Below, one piece after another: positions 52,101-60,506 of a stretch of DNA of 64,000 nucleotides (position 1 is the stretch's first letter; the number at the start of each line of letters is the position of its first letter). A program made the position numbers and the translations under genes. Below the pieces are notes generated by a model that searched no databases, was not told the DNA's origin, and saw nothing but the letters and a program-made list of their open reading frames with translations. Origin of the DNA: CAYRQP01 sp964426545 (GTDB lineage: Bacteria > Fermentibacterota > Fermentibacteria > Fermentibacterales > JCC-6); the NCBI GenBank assembly GCA_964426545.1, contig CAYRQP010000002.1:1-64000 (forward strand). The letters run 5' to 3'.

Positions 52101-53906
52101 TCCACCCGAAACACCCAGGTCGACATTCTCGACAAAGTTGGAGATGTTCTCTCTTCTTATGACATAGTAGTTGGTTCGATCATGCACATCGAAGATGAGA
52201 AAAACATCGAAAAAGGTGATGTCATCTGCAACAGCGACCCATTCATCATTCCAATAGTAGCCGAGCAATCCGGAAGTGTACACTATGTCGATATTGAAGA
52301 AGACATTACCCTGAAGGAAGATTTCGACAGCGAACAGCGGAAGCAGATGGTCATAGTTGCAGACAAAAGTAAAACTCTTCATCCGCATGTATTCATTCTT
52401 CCGGAAGAAGTAGTTGTTCTGAGTGGAAGGGCCAGACGGCGGGAAGAAGAACTTCATACGGCATCTGACCTTATCACTGAAGTGAAGCACGGAGCCGGAC
52501 GTGTAATTTTCACATATCAGCATGTAAGCGGGATGAAGACAGATACATTTGCAATAGAATACCTGAAAAAAGCAAAGACAGAAAAGCTGCTTTCAGAATT
52601 TGTCGACTGCAGAAAAGTAGGAACCGGAAGTTATGCTGCCTTTGTCGATGCTTCACGCAGTATCATCAAGTCTTTCAAGGGCAAGGCAAAGAAACAGACA
52701 ACCGCTCTCTCAAAAGCAGTAGATGACCTCGAAAAAGCCAAAGCAGGCAAGAACGGGAAAATTGAAGAGCAATTCGTGAGTGCTCTGTGCGAATTGAGCA
52801 GGAAAGGACATTTTTCCATAATTCTCGATTCGCTCGACCACGCTCATGCAGGAACCAGGAAACTCGTGAGACTGCTGCAGAACTCCATTGCAGAAAGTGC
52901 AATTCTTCTGTTGATCTCTTTCGCACTGACCGGCTGGAGGACTCATATCCAGCAGAAAGCCGGCGAGAAGAAAGAAATCGATCCGGTTGAAGCATTCATA
53001 GAAGATATCGTAAAAGGGAAGTATGCAATCTCGAGTGGTGCAAACCTGAGAGTAGCTGACGGAAGTATCATCAAGAATGGAATGCACATTGCGAGAATCG
53101 AAAGAAAACTGGGGCACCAGAAGGATATCACAGGCGGGCTTCCAAGAGTGGAGGAACTGTTTGAGGCAAGGAACCCCAAAGATGCTGCAGGTATTGCCGA
53201 AATAAACGGAGTAGTTGCCATAAGTCCTATCAAGACAGGGCAGAGAACAATCACAATCAGGGGCGATCAGGGAACATCTGCGAGTATGAAGGTCCCTGCA
53301 ACCAAACATATCCGTGTACACGAAGGAGATAGAGTGAAGGCGGGAGACAGGTTGATAGAAGGCTCTCTTTCCCCGCATGATATTCTCAGGGTAATGGGTA
53401 CTGAGGTGACAGAGAAATATCTTCTCAACGAAGTGCAGGAAGTTTACAGGCTGCAGGGCGTGAAGATAAACGATAAACACATAAGTATTGTAGTTCGCCA
53501 GATGCTTGCAAAAGCAAAGATCGATAACCCGGGGGACACGAGATTCCTTGAAGGTTCGCAGATAGACCGAAGAGAACTTCAGACTGAAAATGCATATGTT
53601 ATAGCCGAAGGCGGGAAACCAGCAACTTCATCTGTTCTGCTCCTTGGAATTACGAAAGCATCGCTGGCAACATCGAGTTTTCTTTCAGCAGCATCTTTTC
53701 AGGAGACAAACAAAGTACTTGGAAATGCGGCTACGCAGGCAAAAACTGATTTCCTTCAGGGTCTTAAAGAAAATGTAATAGTTGGTCATCTCATCCCCGC
53801 AGGCGCCGGTATCAAAAAATATCAGAATATTCATCTGACGATGAGTGACGGCAGCAAACTTCCGCAGAAACCGGAAGAAAAAGAGGATATTGACGAGGGA
53901 ACATAA
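49152..53906 (+). CDS. rpoC: RNA polymerase beta' subunit with a large extra insertion
   Basis: A 1584-residue beta' subunit, longer than the 1407 of E. coli. It has the N-terminal zinc cysteines (CMCGKFKRVRNKGIVCDRCG), catalytic NADFDGDQMAVHVPLS, bridge helix and trigger loop (GEPGTQLTLRTFHTGGVAGR), second zinc site (TCQAKRGLCAKCYG) and C-terminal SSVLLLGITKASLATSSFLSAASFQET. Between VVVLSG (about residue 1092) and GKYAISSG (about 1290), roughly 190 extra residues, mainly helical and basic, interrupt the trigger-loop insertion domain. The rest is conserved, so the enzyme should be active. Confidence 0.96.
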   Translation: MAVRNDVSRNAKGPFDFKGIKISLASPENIREWSEGEVTQAETINYRSHKPEPEGLFCEKIFGPVRDWECMCGKFKRVRNKGIVCDRCGVKVTHSRVRRERMGHIELAVPVVHIWYFKSRKISKILNITNSNLERTLYYESLIVIKSEHPDITQGTVLSTDEYHQAKEDYGDVFKVGMGAEAVLTLIRDINLEELAASLRTTIANETTASHRQKSIKRLKEVEAFRLSTEDNKPEWMFIKVLPVLPPDLRPLVPLDGGRFASSDLNDLYRRVINRNNRLKRLLDLQAPDVILRNEKRMLQEAVDAVLDNSSRRKPVKGAGMRPLRSLSDLLKGKKGRFRQNLLGKRVDYSGRSVIVVGPDLKLHQCGIPKMMALELFKPFIIARLHADSNMGITIREAQTKWENHDPAVWPVLEQVIQNHPVLLNRAPTLHRLGVQAFEPVLIEGKAIQLHPLACAAFNADFDGDQMAVHVPLSTEAQIEARVLMLGSTNILRPASGEPVAAPSQDMVIGIYYLTKPMPGAKGEGMLFFSKSEVRAALDAGKVDLHAKIKIKGVNVLTEHNGDEVRKPAFWKDYTTVGQVVFNEIVPDKLGYILANARIPHEQIFSKKGISALVSRCFSEVGSVETAIMLDNLKDLGFHYATTSGLTIGMDDMRIPVGKAELIRKAREQIRAIEISNRNGELTEAERYNRVIDTWAKVTDAISVAMMEGLSHENHGFNPIFMMANSGARGSKDQMKQLAGMRGLMAKPTKKMIGELGETIETPIISSLKEGLSVIEYSISTHGARKGLADTALKTADAGYLTRRLVDVCQDVIIRTEDCGTVLGRVITDLKDGEKIIEPLKDRILGRIAAETIYAPGSEEVICIAGQEITPVLASKIDETGIESVRIRSVLTCQAKRGLCAKCYGWDLSRNRMVTIGEAVGVIAAQSIGEPGTQLTLRTFHTGGVAGREARESDVVARHPGRISYRNYYNVRYENEAGEETTISTRNTQVDILDKVGDVLSSYDIVVGSIMHIEDEKNIEKGDVICNSDPFIIPIVAEQSGSVHYVDIEEDITLKEDFDSEQRKQMVIVADKSKTLHPHVFILPEEVVVLSGRARRREEELHTASDLITEVKHGAGRVIFTYQHVSGMKTDTFAIEYLKKAKTEKLLSEFVDCRKVGTGSYAAFVDASRSIIKSFKGKAKKQTTALSKAVDDLEKAKAGKNGKIEEQFVSALCELSRKGHFSIILDSLDHAHAGTRKLVRLLQNSIAESAILLLISFALTGWRTHIQQKAGEKKEIDPVEAFIEDIVKGKYAISSGANLRVADGSIIKNGMHIARIERKLGHQKDITGGLPRVEELFEARNPKDAAGIAEINGVVAISPIKTGQRTITIRGDQGTSASMKVPATKHIRVHEGDRVKAGDRLIEGSLSPHDILRVMGTEVTEKYLLNEVQEVYRLQGVKINDKHISIVVRQMLAKAKIDNPGDTRFLEGSQIDRRELQTENAYVIAEGGKPATSSVLLLGITKASLATSSFLSAASFQETNKVLGNAATQAKTDFLQGLKENVIVGHLIPAGAGIKKYQNIHLTMSDGSKLPQKPEEKEDIDEGT

Positions 53907-53971
53907 ACAGAATAGAATAATGCTCTTGATTTTATAAGCAGGATTTACTGATTAACTGAAAGGAAGGCAAT

Positions 53972-54340
53972 TTGCCAACAATTAACCAACTGGTGCGAAA
54001 AGGCAGGAAGAAACAGGTGTCTAAGACGAAGGCCAGGGCACTTGAAGGATGTCCGCAGAAAAGTGGCATCTGCACAAGAGTATATACATCCACACCGAAA
54101 AAACCCAATTCCGCCTTGAGAAAAGTAGCAAGAGTCCGGCTTCGAAACGGATTTGAAGTCACAGCATATATACCGGGCATCGACCACAATCTCAACGAAC
54201 ACTCGGTTGTTCTGATAAGAGGTGGCCGAGTAAAAGACCTGCCCGGCGTGCGTTATCATATCATTAGAGGAGTCGAGGACGCGTCCGGAGTAGAAGGAAG
54301 AAAGCAAAGCCGGTCGAAATACGGCACAAGAAAATCATAG
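53972..54340 (+). CDS. rpsL: Small ribosomal subunit protein uS12
   Basis: A 122-residue S12 of the decoding centre, starting at TTG 53972 (GGAAGG upstream) with the standard PTINQLVRKGR. The KKPNSALRK and GGRVKDLPGVRYH loops keep the lysines whose mutation gives streptomycin resistance elsewhere. It begins the str-type operon with rpsG and fusA, 65 bp after rpoC. Confidence 0.97.
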   Translation: MPTINQLVRKGRKKQVSKTKARALEGCPQKSGICTRVYTSTPKKPNSALRKVARVRLRNGFEVTAYIPGIDHNLNEHSVVLIRGGRVKDLPGVRYHIIRGVEDASGVEGRKQSRSKYGTRKS

Positions 54341-54350
54341 TGGGAGAATA

Positions 54351-54824
54351 ATGGCAAGAAGATCCAGACCAAAAAAGAGAGAGATAATCTCTGACAGAAA
54401 ATTCGGCAGTCTCCTCATCGCGAAGTTTATAAGTAAACTCATGTATGACGGCAAAAAGACCAAGGCTGAAAAAGTATTCTACGATGCAATGGATATCGTT
54501 ACTGACAAGACAGGACAAGACTCCGTAACCATCTTCAACAGAGCAATGGGTAATGTCCGTCCGCAGTTGAAGGTAAAGTCGCGAAGAGTCGGTGGTTCGA
54601 CATATCAGATTCCAATGGAAGTTTCACCGCACGAAAGAGACTCTCTCGCTATCCGATGGATAATACACTACGCACGCGAAAGAAAAGGCAACAGTACTGC
54701 TGATAAACTAGCAACAGAGATAATCAATGCATCAAAAGGCGAAAATGCCGGAAGTGTAAAAAAGAGAGAAGATACTCATAAGATGGCAGAGGCAAATAAA
54801 GCCTTTGCTCATTACCGCTGGTAG
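54351..54824 (+). CDS. rpsG: Small ribosomal subunit protein uS7
   Basis: A 157-residue S7, organiser of the 30S head. Typical segments are MARRSRPKKREI, LIAKFISKLMYDGKKTKAEKVFYDA, KSRRVGGSTYQIPMEV and the C-terminal KREDTHKMAEANKAFAHYRW. In E. coli S7 represses its own operon. Here the gap to rpsL is only 10 bp, so a site would have to be elsewhere. Confidence 0.97.
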   Translation: MARRSRPKKREIISDRKFGSLLIAKFISKLMYDGKKTKAEKVFYDAMDIVTDKTGQDSVTIFNRAMGNVRPQLKVKSRRVGGSTYQIPMEVSPHERDSLAIRWIIHYARERKGNSTADKLATEIINASKGENAGSVKKREDTHKMAEANKAFAHYRW

Positions 54825-54840
54825 ACTGCACTTTCAAGTA

Positions 54841-54875
54841 CCCGGTGAGATCTTATGAGAGTTTATCACACCGGG
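54841..54875 (+). promoter_or_regulatory. Hairpin upstream of fusA next to its SD
   Basis: CCCGGTG (54841-54847) pairs with CACCGGG (54869-54875). The 3' arm runs into GGGGGAA, the fusA SD, five bases before the GTG start. Folding could limit fusA translation. Confidence 0.5.
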
Positions 54876-54883
54876 GGAATTAA

Positions 54884-56950
54884 GTGGTTTATTCCATAGT
54901 CAAGACCCGTAATATCGGTATCATGGCACACATCGATGCAGGAAAAACAACTGTCACCGAAAGAATACTCTACTATACGGGTAGAACTCACAAGATTGGC
55001 AATGTCGATCACGGTACAGCTGCTATGGACTGGATGCCCCAGGAACGGGAAAGGGGCATTACAATCACATCGGCTGCAACAACTTGCTTCTGGAAAAATA
55101 CAAAAATAAACATAATCGATACCCCGGGACATGTTGACTTTACCGCTGAAGTCGAGAGAAGTCTTAGGGTGATAGACGGAGCTGTTGCTGTTTTCTGTGC
55201 CGTCGGCGGAGTCGAACCGCAGTCAGAGACTGTATGGCATCAGGCGGACAAATACAATGTCCCGAGAATTGCCTTTGTCAATAAAATGGACAGGCAGGGA
55301 GCTGATTTCCAACGAGTTCTGCAAATGATGCATGATATGCTCGGAGCAGTTCCTGTTCCAGTCAACCTTCCCATGGGCGGAGGAATGGATTTTGAGGGTA
55401 TAATCAGTGTTCTCGAGGGGAAGGCAATCTATTTCAACCATGAAACCAGCGGTGCTACATACCGAAAAGAGGAAATTCCTGAAAAGTACCGGGATCTGTA
55501 TAAAGAAGCCCGAAAATTACTTTGGGAGACTGTTGCCATGTTCGATGATAGAGCAATGGAGAAGTACTTCAGGGAAGAACTTCATTCATCCGAAGTCAAT
55601 AAACTCATCAGGAAAGCAACCATTGAAGGTAACATAGTTCCGGTTCTCTGCGGAGCTGCCTTGAAAAACATTGGAGTTCAGCAGCTTCTTGATGCTATTG
55701 TCGACTGGCTTCCGTCACCTTCGGACCTTCCGGATGTTGAGGGAACGGACGAACATGGGAATGCAGTTGTAAGAAAAAGAAACAGCAAAGAACCGTTTGC
55801 TGCTCTGATATTCAAAATTCAAAGTGATGCGCACCTTGGAAGGCTCGCATTTATCAGAGTCTATAGCGGCAGTATTGAAGACGGGGCAAAGATACTGAAT
55901 AACTCAACAGGAAAGAAAACAAGATTACTGAGGCTGGTTCAGATGCATGCGGCAAAGAGGATTCACTTAGATTCAATTGAGGCAGGTGATATTGCAGCAG
56001 CCGGAATCAAACTTGCTTCGACCGGTGATACCATAACTTCCATAGAACATCCTGTAATTCTCGAGAATATTACCTTCGAAGAACCTGTGATGCAGATAGC
56101 AATTGAACCGGTGAGTATTGCAGATGACAAAAAACTCGAAGAGGCTTTACAGGAGATGCTGTTCGAAGATCCTTCTCTGAAGATTGGGGCAGATCCCGAT
56201 TCGGGACAGACCATCATGCGGGGAATGGGTGAACTGCATCTCGAAATAGTCACGGATAGATTAAACAGAGAAAAGAAAGTGGAAGTAAGAACAGGTAAAC
56301 CCCAGGTAACATACAGGGAATCTATATCATGCACATCTGAAGAAGAAGGTGTCTTTGAAAAAGTGATACAGGGCAGAGGAAACTATGCTGCCGTTAATAT
56401 CAGGGTAGTACCCATTGATACCGGTATTGAATTCTATGTATGTGTAAATGACACTGTAGTTCCGCAGCATTTCATCAAAGCAGTTGAAAGGGGTGTAATG
56501 GGGTCTGTTGGTGCAGGTCCGCTGGCAGGTTTTCCCCTCGACGGTATTCGGGTCGAACTGACGGGTATCGATATCAATGAGACCGATTCGACAGAAACAG
56601 CCTTTTCCTATGCAGGTGCCATGGCTCTGCGGAAATCTGTACAAAAGGGCTGTCCTATACTGAAGGAACCTATAATGAGACTGGATATTACCTGCCCTGC
56701 GGATTACTTCGGTGAAGTTATAGGCGACATAAATGCACGGCGCGGAAAGGTTCAGAGTTTCGAGCAAAGGGGTGAAGTTCAGGCGATTATTGCAAGGGTA
56801 CCCCTTGCAGAATTATTTGGTTATAGTAGTACCCTACGTTCTCTGAGTCAGGGAAGAGCAGGCTTTTCGATGCAATTTTCTGAGTATATGGAAGTAGCAG
56901 GTAATATTCAGAAGAAATTACTGGAAAAAATGGGAATATCCGGATATTAA
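54884..56950 (+). CDS. fusA: Elongation factor G
   Basis: A 688-residue translocation GTPase from GTG 54884. G motifs are AHIDAGKT, RGITITSAA, DTPGHVDF and NKMD. Domain II, domain III (GMGELHLEIVTDRL), domain IV (RGNYAAVNIRV, GPLAGFPLDGIRVEL) and domain V (GKVQSFEQRGEVQAIIARVPLAELFGYSSTLRS) are all present. The FGYSSTLRSLSQGRAGFSMQF ending is canonical for EF-G 1. Confidence 0.96.
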   Translation: MVYSIVKTRNIGIMAHIDAGKTTVTERILYYTGRTHKIGNVDHGTAAMDWMPQERERGITITSAATTCFWKNTKINIIDTPGHVDFTAEVERSLRVIDGAVAVFCAVGGVEPQSETVWHQADKYNVPRIAFVNKMDRQGADFQRVLQMMHDMLGAVPVPVNLPMGGGMDFEGIISVLEGKAIYFNHETSGATYRKEEIPEKYRDLYKEARKLLWETVAMFDDRAMEKYFREELHSSEVNKLIRKATIEGNIVPVLCGAALKNIGVQQLLDAIVDWLPSPSDLPDVEGTDEHGNAVVRKRNSKEPFAALIFKIQSDAHLGRLAFIRVYSGSIEDGAKILNNSTGKKTRLLRLVQMHAAKRIHLDSIEAGDIAAAGIKLASTGDTITSIEHPVILENITFEEPVMQIAIEPVSIADDKKLEEALQEMLFEDPSLKIGADPDSGQTIMRGMGELHLEIVTDRLNREKKVEVRTGKPQVTYRESISCTSEEEGVFEKVIQGRGNYAAVNIRVVPIDTGIEFYVCVNDTVVPQHFIKAVERGVMGSVGAGPLAGFPLDGIRVELTGIDINETDSTETAFSYAGAMALRKSVQKGCPILKEPIMRLDITCPADYFGEVIGDINARRGKVQSFEQRGEVQAIIARVPLAELFGYSSTLRSLSQGRAGFSMQFSEYMEVAGNIQKKLLEKMGISGY

Positions 56951-56984
56951 ATCCGATGTAAATTGTTAGGAGCAACAGAGAATA

Positions 56985-57293
56985 ATGGGGAAAGTTAAAG
57001 TAAAACTCAAGGCTTATGATCATCGGCTTCTCGACCAGTCAACAAAGATAATCATCCGTGCAGTCAAGAAGACCGGATCTACCATAACCGGACCTATACC
57101 GCTTCCAACCAAGCGGTCTGTATATACGGTATTGAGGAGTCCGCATGTTAACAAGAAGTCTCGTGAGCAGTTTGAAATACTTGTCCATTCACGATTGATA
57201 GAAATAACGGACCCGAACGAGGATACGATGTCGGCAATTCGTTCACTCGATATAGCTGCCGGCGTGGATGTTGAATTTAAGAGTTTTAGTTAG
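56985..57293 (+). CDS. rpsJ: Small ribosomal subunit protein uS10
   Basis: A 102-residue S10, also NusB's partner (NusE). Seen: KVKLKAYDHRLLDQSTKIIIRAVKKTGSTITGPIPLPTKR and SPHVNKKSREQFE. First gene of the S10-type cluster, 34 bp after fusA, so the str and S10 operons are joined here. Confidence 0.97.
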   Translation: MGKVKVKLKAYDHRLLDQSTKIIIRAVKKTGSTITGPIPLPTKRSVYTVLRSPHVNKKSREQFEILVHSRLIEITDPNEDTMSAIRSLDIAAGVDVEFKSFS

Positions 57294-57330
57294 TTAGTGC
57301 TATAAAGATAAAGTTCCTGATACTAACTGA

Positions 57331-57439
57331 TTCGGCAAAAGCCGGATTAAGAGCAAAAGTCACACCGGGGAATAATAGTGGTATTTGCCGGGTGATATAA
57401 CAGAAACGCTTGTCCCCCGCTATAGACGGGACTTCAGCG
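57331..57439 (+). promoter_or_regulatory. Structured region between rpsJ and rplC
   Basis: Three successive hairpins lie in the 160-bp gap: TCGGC-aaaa-GCCGG (57332-57345), CAC(A)CCGG...CCGGGTG (57361-57394), and CGCT-GTCCC...GGGAC-AGCG (57407-57439). This is the only long gap in the ribosomal cluster, so it is a good candidate for feedback control by a ribosomal protein or an internal promoter. Confidence 0.55.
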
Positions 57440-57453
57440 ATAGGAAGTGATAC

Positions 57454-58077
57454 ATGAGCGGAATAATGGCTCGTAAAATAGGTATGACCCGCATTTTCAA
57501 CAAAGATGGAAATGCAGTACCGGTTACTGTACTGGAAGCACCCCCCTGTGCTGTCACTCAGGTAAAGAAACCGGAGACTGACGGATACAGTGCTGTGCAG
57601 GTAGGCTACAAACATCAAAAAGAAAAGAGACTATCGAAGCCGCACTTAGGACATTTGAAACGTTCCGGCGTCAATAATGTCTCCCGGCTGAAAGAGATAC
57701 CCGTTACAGACAAAGAACTAAAACCCGGTGATATTATCGATGTCTCGATATTTACCCCGGGCGAGAAGGTCAGCGTGACTGGGCGCACCCGCGGAAAGGG
57801 ATTTCAGGGAGTCGTCAAACGGCACGGATTTTCATGTGGTGACAGTTCACACGGAAGTAAAACCCAGCGCACGGCAGGATCCATTGGCCAGTGTGCTACA
57901 CCTGCACGGGTATGGAAAAACAAAAAAATGCCCGGACGCGACGGCGGAACAAAAGTGACTATCCGAAATCTGGAGATTATGCGAATTGATAATGAAAAGA
58001 ACCTGATCATTATTAGAGGTGCTGTTCCCGGCGCAAAGAATGGATATCTTCTCGTTAAGAAGCAGGGAGGGAGATAA
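57454..58077 (+). CDS. rplC: Large ribosomal subunit protein uL3
   Basis: A 207-residue L3 with GIMARKIGMTRIF at the N-terminus, the VTGRTRGKGFQGVVKRHGF loop that reaches toward the peptidyl transferase centre, HGSKTQRTAGSIGQCATPARVWKNKKMPG, and the KGAVPG-like ending RGAVPGAKNGYLLV. Full length. SD AGGAAG upstream. Confidence 0.97.
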   Translation: MSGIMARKIGMTRIFNKDGNAVPVTVLEAPPCAVTQVKKPETDGYSAVQVGYKHQKEKRLSKPHLGHLKRSGVNNVSRLKEIPVTDKELKPGDIIDVSIFTPGEKVSVTGRTRGKGFQGVVKRHGFSCGDSSHGSKTQRTAGSIGQCATPARVWKNKKMPGRDGGTKVTIRNLEIMRIDNEKNLIIIRGAVPGAKNGYLLVKKQGGR

Positions 58078-58079
58078 GC

Positions 58080-58715
58080 ATGATTGAAGCAAGAGTGTAT
58101 TTAATGGATGGTACGGAAGCCGGGAAGATAGAACTTCCGGGTGAGTACTTTGGTGTCAATGTATCGACACATGTGTTGTGGGAAGTCGTCAGGGCTGAAT
58201 CAGTGAATGCCCGAAGGGGAACAGCGTCAACACTGGGAAGAAGCGAAGTTAAGGCAACCGGCAGGAAACCTTACAGACAAAAGGGCACCGGCAACGCCCG
58301 TGCGGGAACATTCGCTTCCCCGATTTGGCGAGGCGGCGGTGTGACATTTGGTCCGAAACCGAAAAAATGGAACAAGAAAGTAAACAGGAAAGTCAGAAGG
58401 AAGGCCCTCTCCGGAATTCTCAGTGAAAGACTTGCTGAAGGTAATTTCAAAGTAATTAGAGATTTGAGTAGTACAGGTAAAACAAGAGAAATAGCTGATA
58501 TGCTCAATTCCCTGGAGACTGAGGATCGAAAACGAAAAACCATACTTCTGATTGAGAACAGTGAAAATAGTAATCTGATTGTCAGAGCATCGTCCAACAT
58601 ACCATTGCTCACAGTAGCATATGCTCAGGATGTTTCCGTATCCGAACTTGTAGATGCGGAAGTTGTCTTTTTGTCAGAATCAGCTATGGACAGTTTGAAA
58701 GAAAGGCTGAAATGA
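58080..58715 (+). CDS. rplD: Large ribosomal subunit protein uL4
   Basis: A 211-residue L4. The exit-tunnel loop is intact: ARRGTASTLGRSEVKATGRKPYRQKGTGNARAGTFASPIWRGGGVTFGP, with the macrolide-contact region around KGTGNARAG. L4 represses the S10 operon in E. coli. The gene begins 2 bp after rplC. Confidence 0.97.
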   Translation: MIEARVYLMDGTEAGKIELPGEYFGVNVSTHVLWEVVRAESVNARRGTASTLGRSEVKATGRKPYRQKGTGNARAGTFASPIWRGGGVTFGPKPKKWNKKVNRKVRRKALSGILSERLAEGNFKVIRDLSSTGKTREIADMLNSLETEDRKRKTILLIENSENSNLIVRASSNIPLLTVAYAQDVSVSELVDAEVVFLSESAMDSLKERLK

Positions 58716-59002
58716 TGGATGCCAGAGAGATTATTATCAGTCCGATAGTGAGTGAAAAAAGTTACGAACTGAGGGAAATTGCAAATCAGTATGCATTCAA
58801 GGTATATCCACGAGCTTCGAAAAAACAGATAGCACTCGCAATAGAAGAGATATTCGAAGTTACCGTAGTGAAAGTAAGGACTATCAGAATGCTCGGAAAG
58901 AAGAAGCGCGTGGGCCGCAGCCTCGGCAGAAGACCTTCATGGAAGAAAGCGTTCATCACGCTGGCCGAAGGTGATACCGTCGATTTCTTTGAGGGGGTTT
59001 AA
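58712..59002 (+). CDS. rplW: Large ribosomal subunit protein uL23
   Basis: A 96-residue L23 at the tunnel exit, docking site for trigger factor and SRP. Typical IISPIVSEKSYEL and the VRTIRMLGKKKRVGRSLGRRPSWKKAFITLAEGD region. It overlaps rplD by 4 bp; ATG 58715 is an alternative start. Confidence 0.96.
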   Translation: MMDAREIIISPIVSEKSYELREIANQYAFKVYPRASKKQIALAIEEIFEVTVVKVRTIRMLGKKKRVGRSLGRRPSWKKAFITLAEGDTVDFFEGV

Positions 59003-59004
59003 CT

Positions 59005-59844
59005 ATGGGTACTAAACGCTGGAAACCAATGACTCCCGGAACCAGATTCAAGGTATCTCCGGATTTTGAAGAAATCACCAGAGACCACGGCGAAAAATCA
59101 CTCATGGAGCCGATCAAGAGTAAAGCCGGAAGAAACAACATGGGTCGCGTTACATCAAGACATAGGGGTGGCGGACACAAAAGAAGATATCGCAGAATCG
59201 ATTTCAAAAGGAATAAATTAGATATCCCGGGAAAGGTATATTCAATAGAATATGATCCAAACAGATCAGCACGCATTGCTCTCATTGTATATGCAGACGG
59301 AGAAAAACGCTATATACTGGCACCTGAAGGACTGGGAGTCGGTGATTCGGTAATTGCCGGGAAAGACGTACCGCCGGAAGTCGGAAACAGTCTTCCTCTC
59401 TCGAGAATTCCGCTGGGTTCAACAATACACAATGTGGAACTCAAACCGGGTAAGGGAGCTCAGATTGCCCGCTCTGCCGGAGCTTCGATACAACTGATGG
59501 CGAGAGAAGGCAAATACGCTACACTGAGACTGCCGTCCCGGGAAATCAGGATGGTGTCTGTTAACTGCACTGCAACAATGGGCACTGTAGGAAACTCAGA
59601 ACATTCACTCATCGTACCCGGAAAAGCCGGAGCAAACCGATGGAGAGGTAGGCGTCCGCATGTGCGCGGAGTAGTCATGAACCCGGTCGATCACCCTATG
59701 GGTGGCGGAGAAGGAAAGTCCAGCGGGGGGCGGCACCCTTGTTCACCCTGGGGACAACTCGCCAAAGGACTTAAGACCAGAAGAAAAAAGGAATCAGACC
59801 GTCTGATCCTGCGTCGCAGAACTGCAGGGAAGAGGAGGAAGTAG
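59005..59844 (+). CDS. rplB: Large ribosomal subunit protein uL2
   Basis: A 279-residue L2 of the peptidyl transferase region. Seen: KRWKPMTPGTRF, GRVTSRHRGGGHKRRYRRIDFKR, NVELKPGKGAQIARSAG, and the C-terminal VVMNPVDHPMGGGEGKSSGGRHPCSPWG that includes the conserved His. Slightly longer N-terminus than usual. Confidence 0.97.
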   Translation: MGTKRWKPMTPGTRFKVSPDFEEITRDHGEKSLMEPIKSKAGRNNMGRVTSRHRGGGHKRRYRRIDFKRNKLDIPGKVYSIEYDPNRSARIALIVYADGEKRYILAPEGLGVGDSVIAGKDVPPEVGNSLPLSRIPLGSTIHNVELKPGKGAQIARSAGASIQLMAREGKYATLRLPSREIRMVSVNCTATMGTVGNSEHSLIVPGKAGANRWRGRRPHVRGVVMNPVDHPMGGGEGKSSGGRHPCSPWGQLAKGLKTRRKKESDRLILRRRTAGKRRK

Positions 59845-59846
59845 TC

Positions 59847-60119
59847 ATGTCCAGATCATTAAAAAAAGGACCGTATATCGACACGAAACTGTTCGAAAGA
59901 GTAAAAATGATGAATGAATCCGGTGAACATAAAGCTATCTACACATCTTCGAGACGCTCAACTATCCCACCTGATTTCGTAGGACACACATTTCATGTTC
60001 ATAACGGACGCAAATTCATTCCGGTTTACGTCGTTGAAAATATGGTAGGCCACAAACTCGGTGAATTTTCCCCGACACGGATATTCCGCGGACACCGGGT
60101 CACCGGCGCAGCGACATAA
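59847..60119 (+). CDS. rpsS: Small ribosomal subunit protein uS19
   Basis: A 90-residue S19 with MSRSLKKGPYID, WSRRSTI-type segment SSRRSTIPPDFVGHTFHVHNG, and VVENMVGHKLGEFSPTRIFRGH. It binds the 30S head with S13. Two bases after rplB. Confidence 0.97.
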   Translation: MSRSLKKGPYIDTKLFERVKMMNESGEHKAIYTSSRRSTIPPDFVGHTFHVHNGRKFIPVYVVENMVGHKLGEFSPTRIFRGHRVTGAAT

Positions 60120-60130
60120 GGGGAGATAAT

Positions 60131-60505
60131 ATGGAAATTGAAGCTGTAGCAAAAGCAAGATATGTTAAAGTGTCACCTCAAAAAGCCAGATTGGTTGCAG
60201 ACCTTATCAGGGGAAAAACCGTCAATCAGGCATTGGCAATTCTCATGACTCAACATAAGAATGCATCCCGGATCATTGAGACAACACTGGATTCAGCAGT
60301 TGCAAACGCAGTACAGAAAGCAGGAGAATACAGGCTGGATGTAGATAAACTCGTCGTATCTGGAATCACGGTCGACGGGGGACCTATTACAATGCGTTGG
60401 CGGCCCAGAGCCAGAGGACGTGCCACAAAAATAAGACACCGCACGAGTCATATTACAATAAGAATTATCAATACCGCAGCTGCTAAACCGAAAAAGGGAG
60501 AGTGA
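60131..60505 (+). CDS. rplV: Large ribosomal subunit protein uL22
   Basis: A 124-residue L22 lining the exit tunnel. Seen: AKARYVKVSPQKARLVADLIRGK, the SAVANAVQ segment, and the tunnel hairpin GGPITMRWRPRARGRATKIRHRTSHITI. A short Lys-rich tail extends past the usual 110 residues. Confidence 0.97.
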   Translation: MEIEAVAKARYVKVSPQKARLVADLIRGKTVNQALAILMTQHKNASRIIETTLDSAVANAVQKAGEYRLDVDKLVVSGITVDGGPITMRWRPRARGRATKIRHRTSHITIRIINTAAAKPKKGE

Positions 60506-60506
60506 T

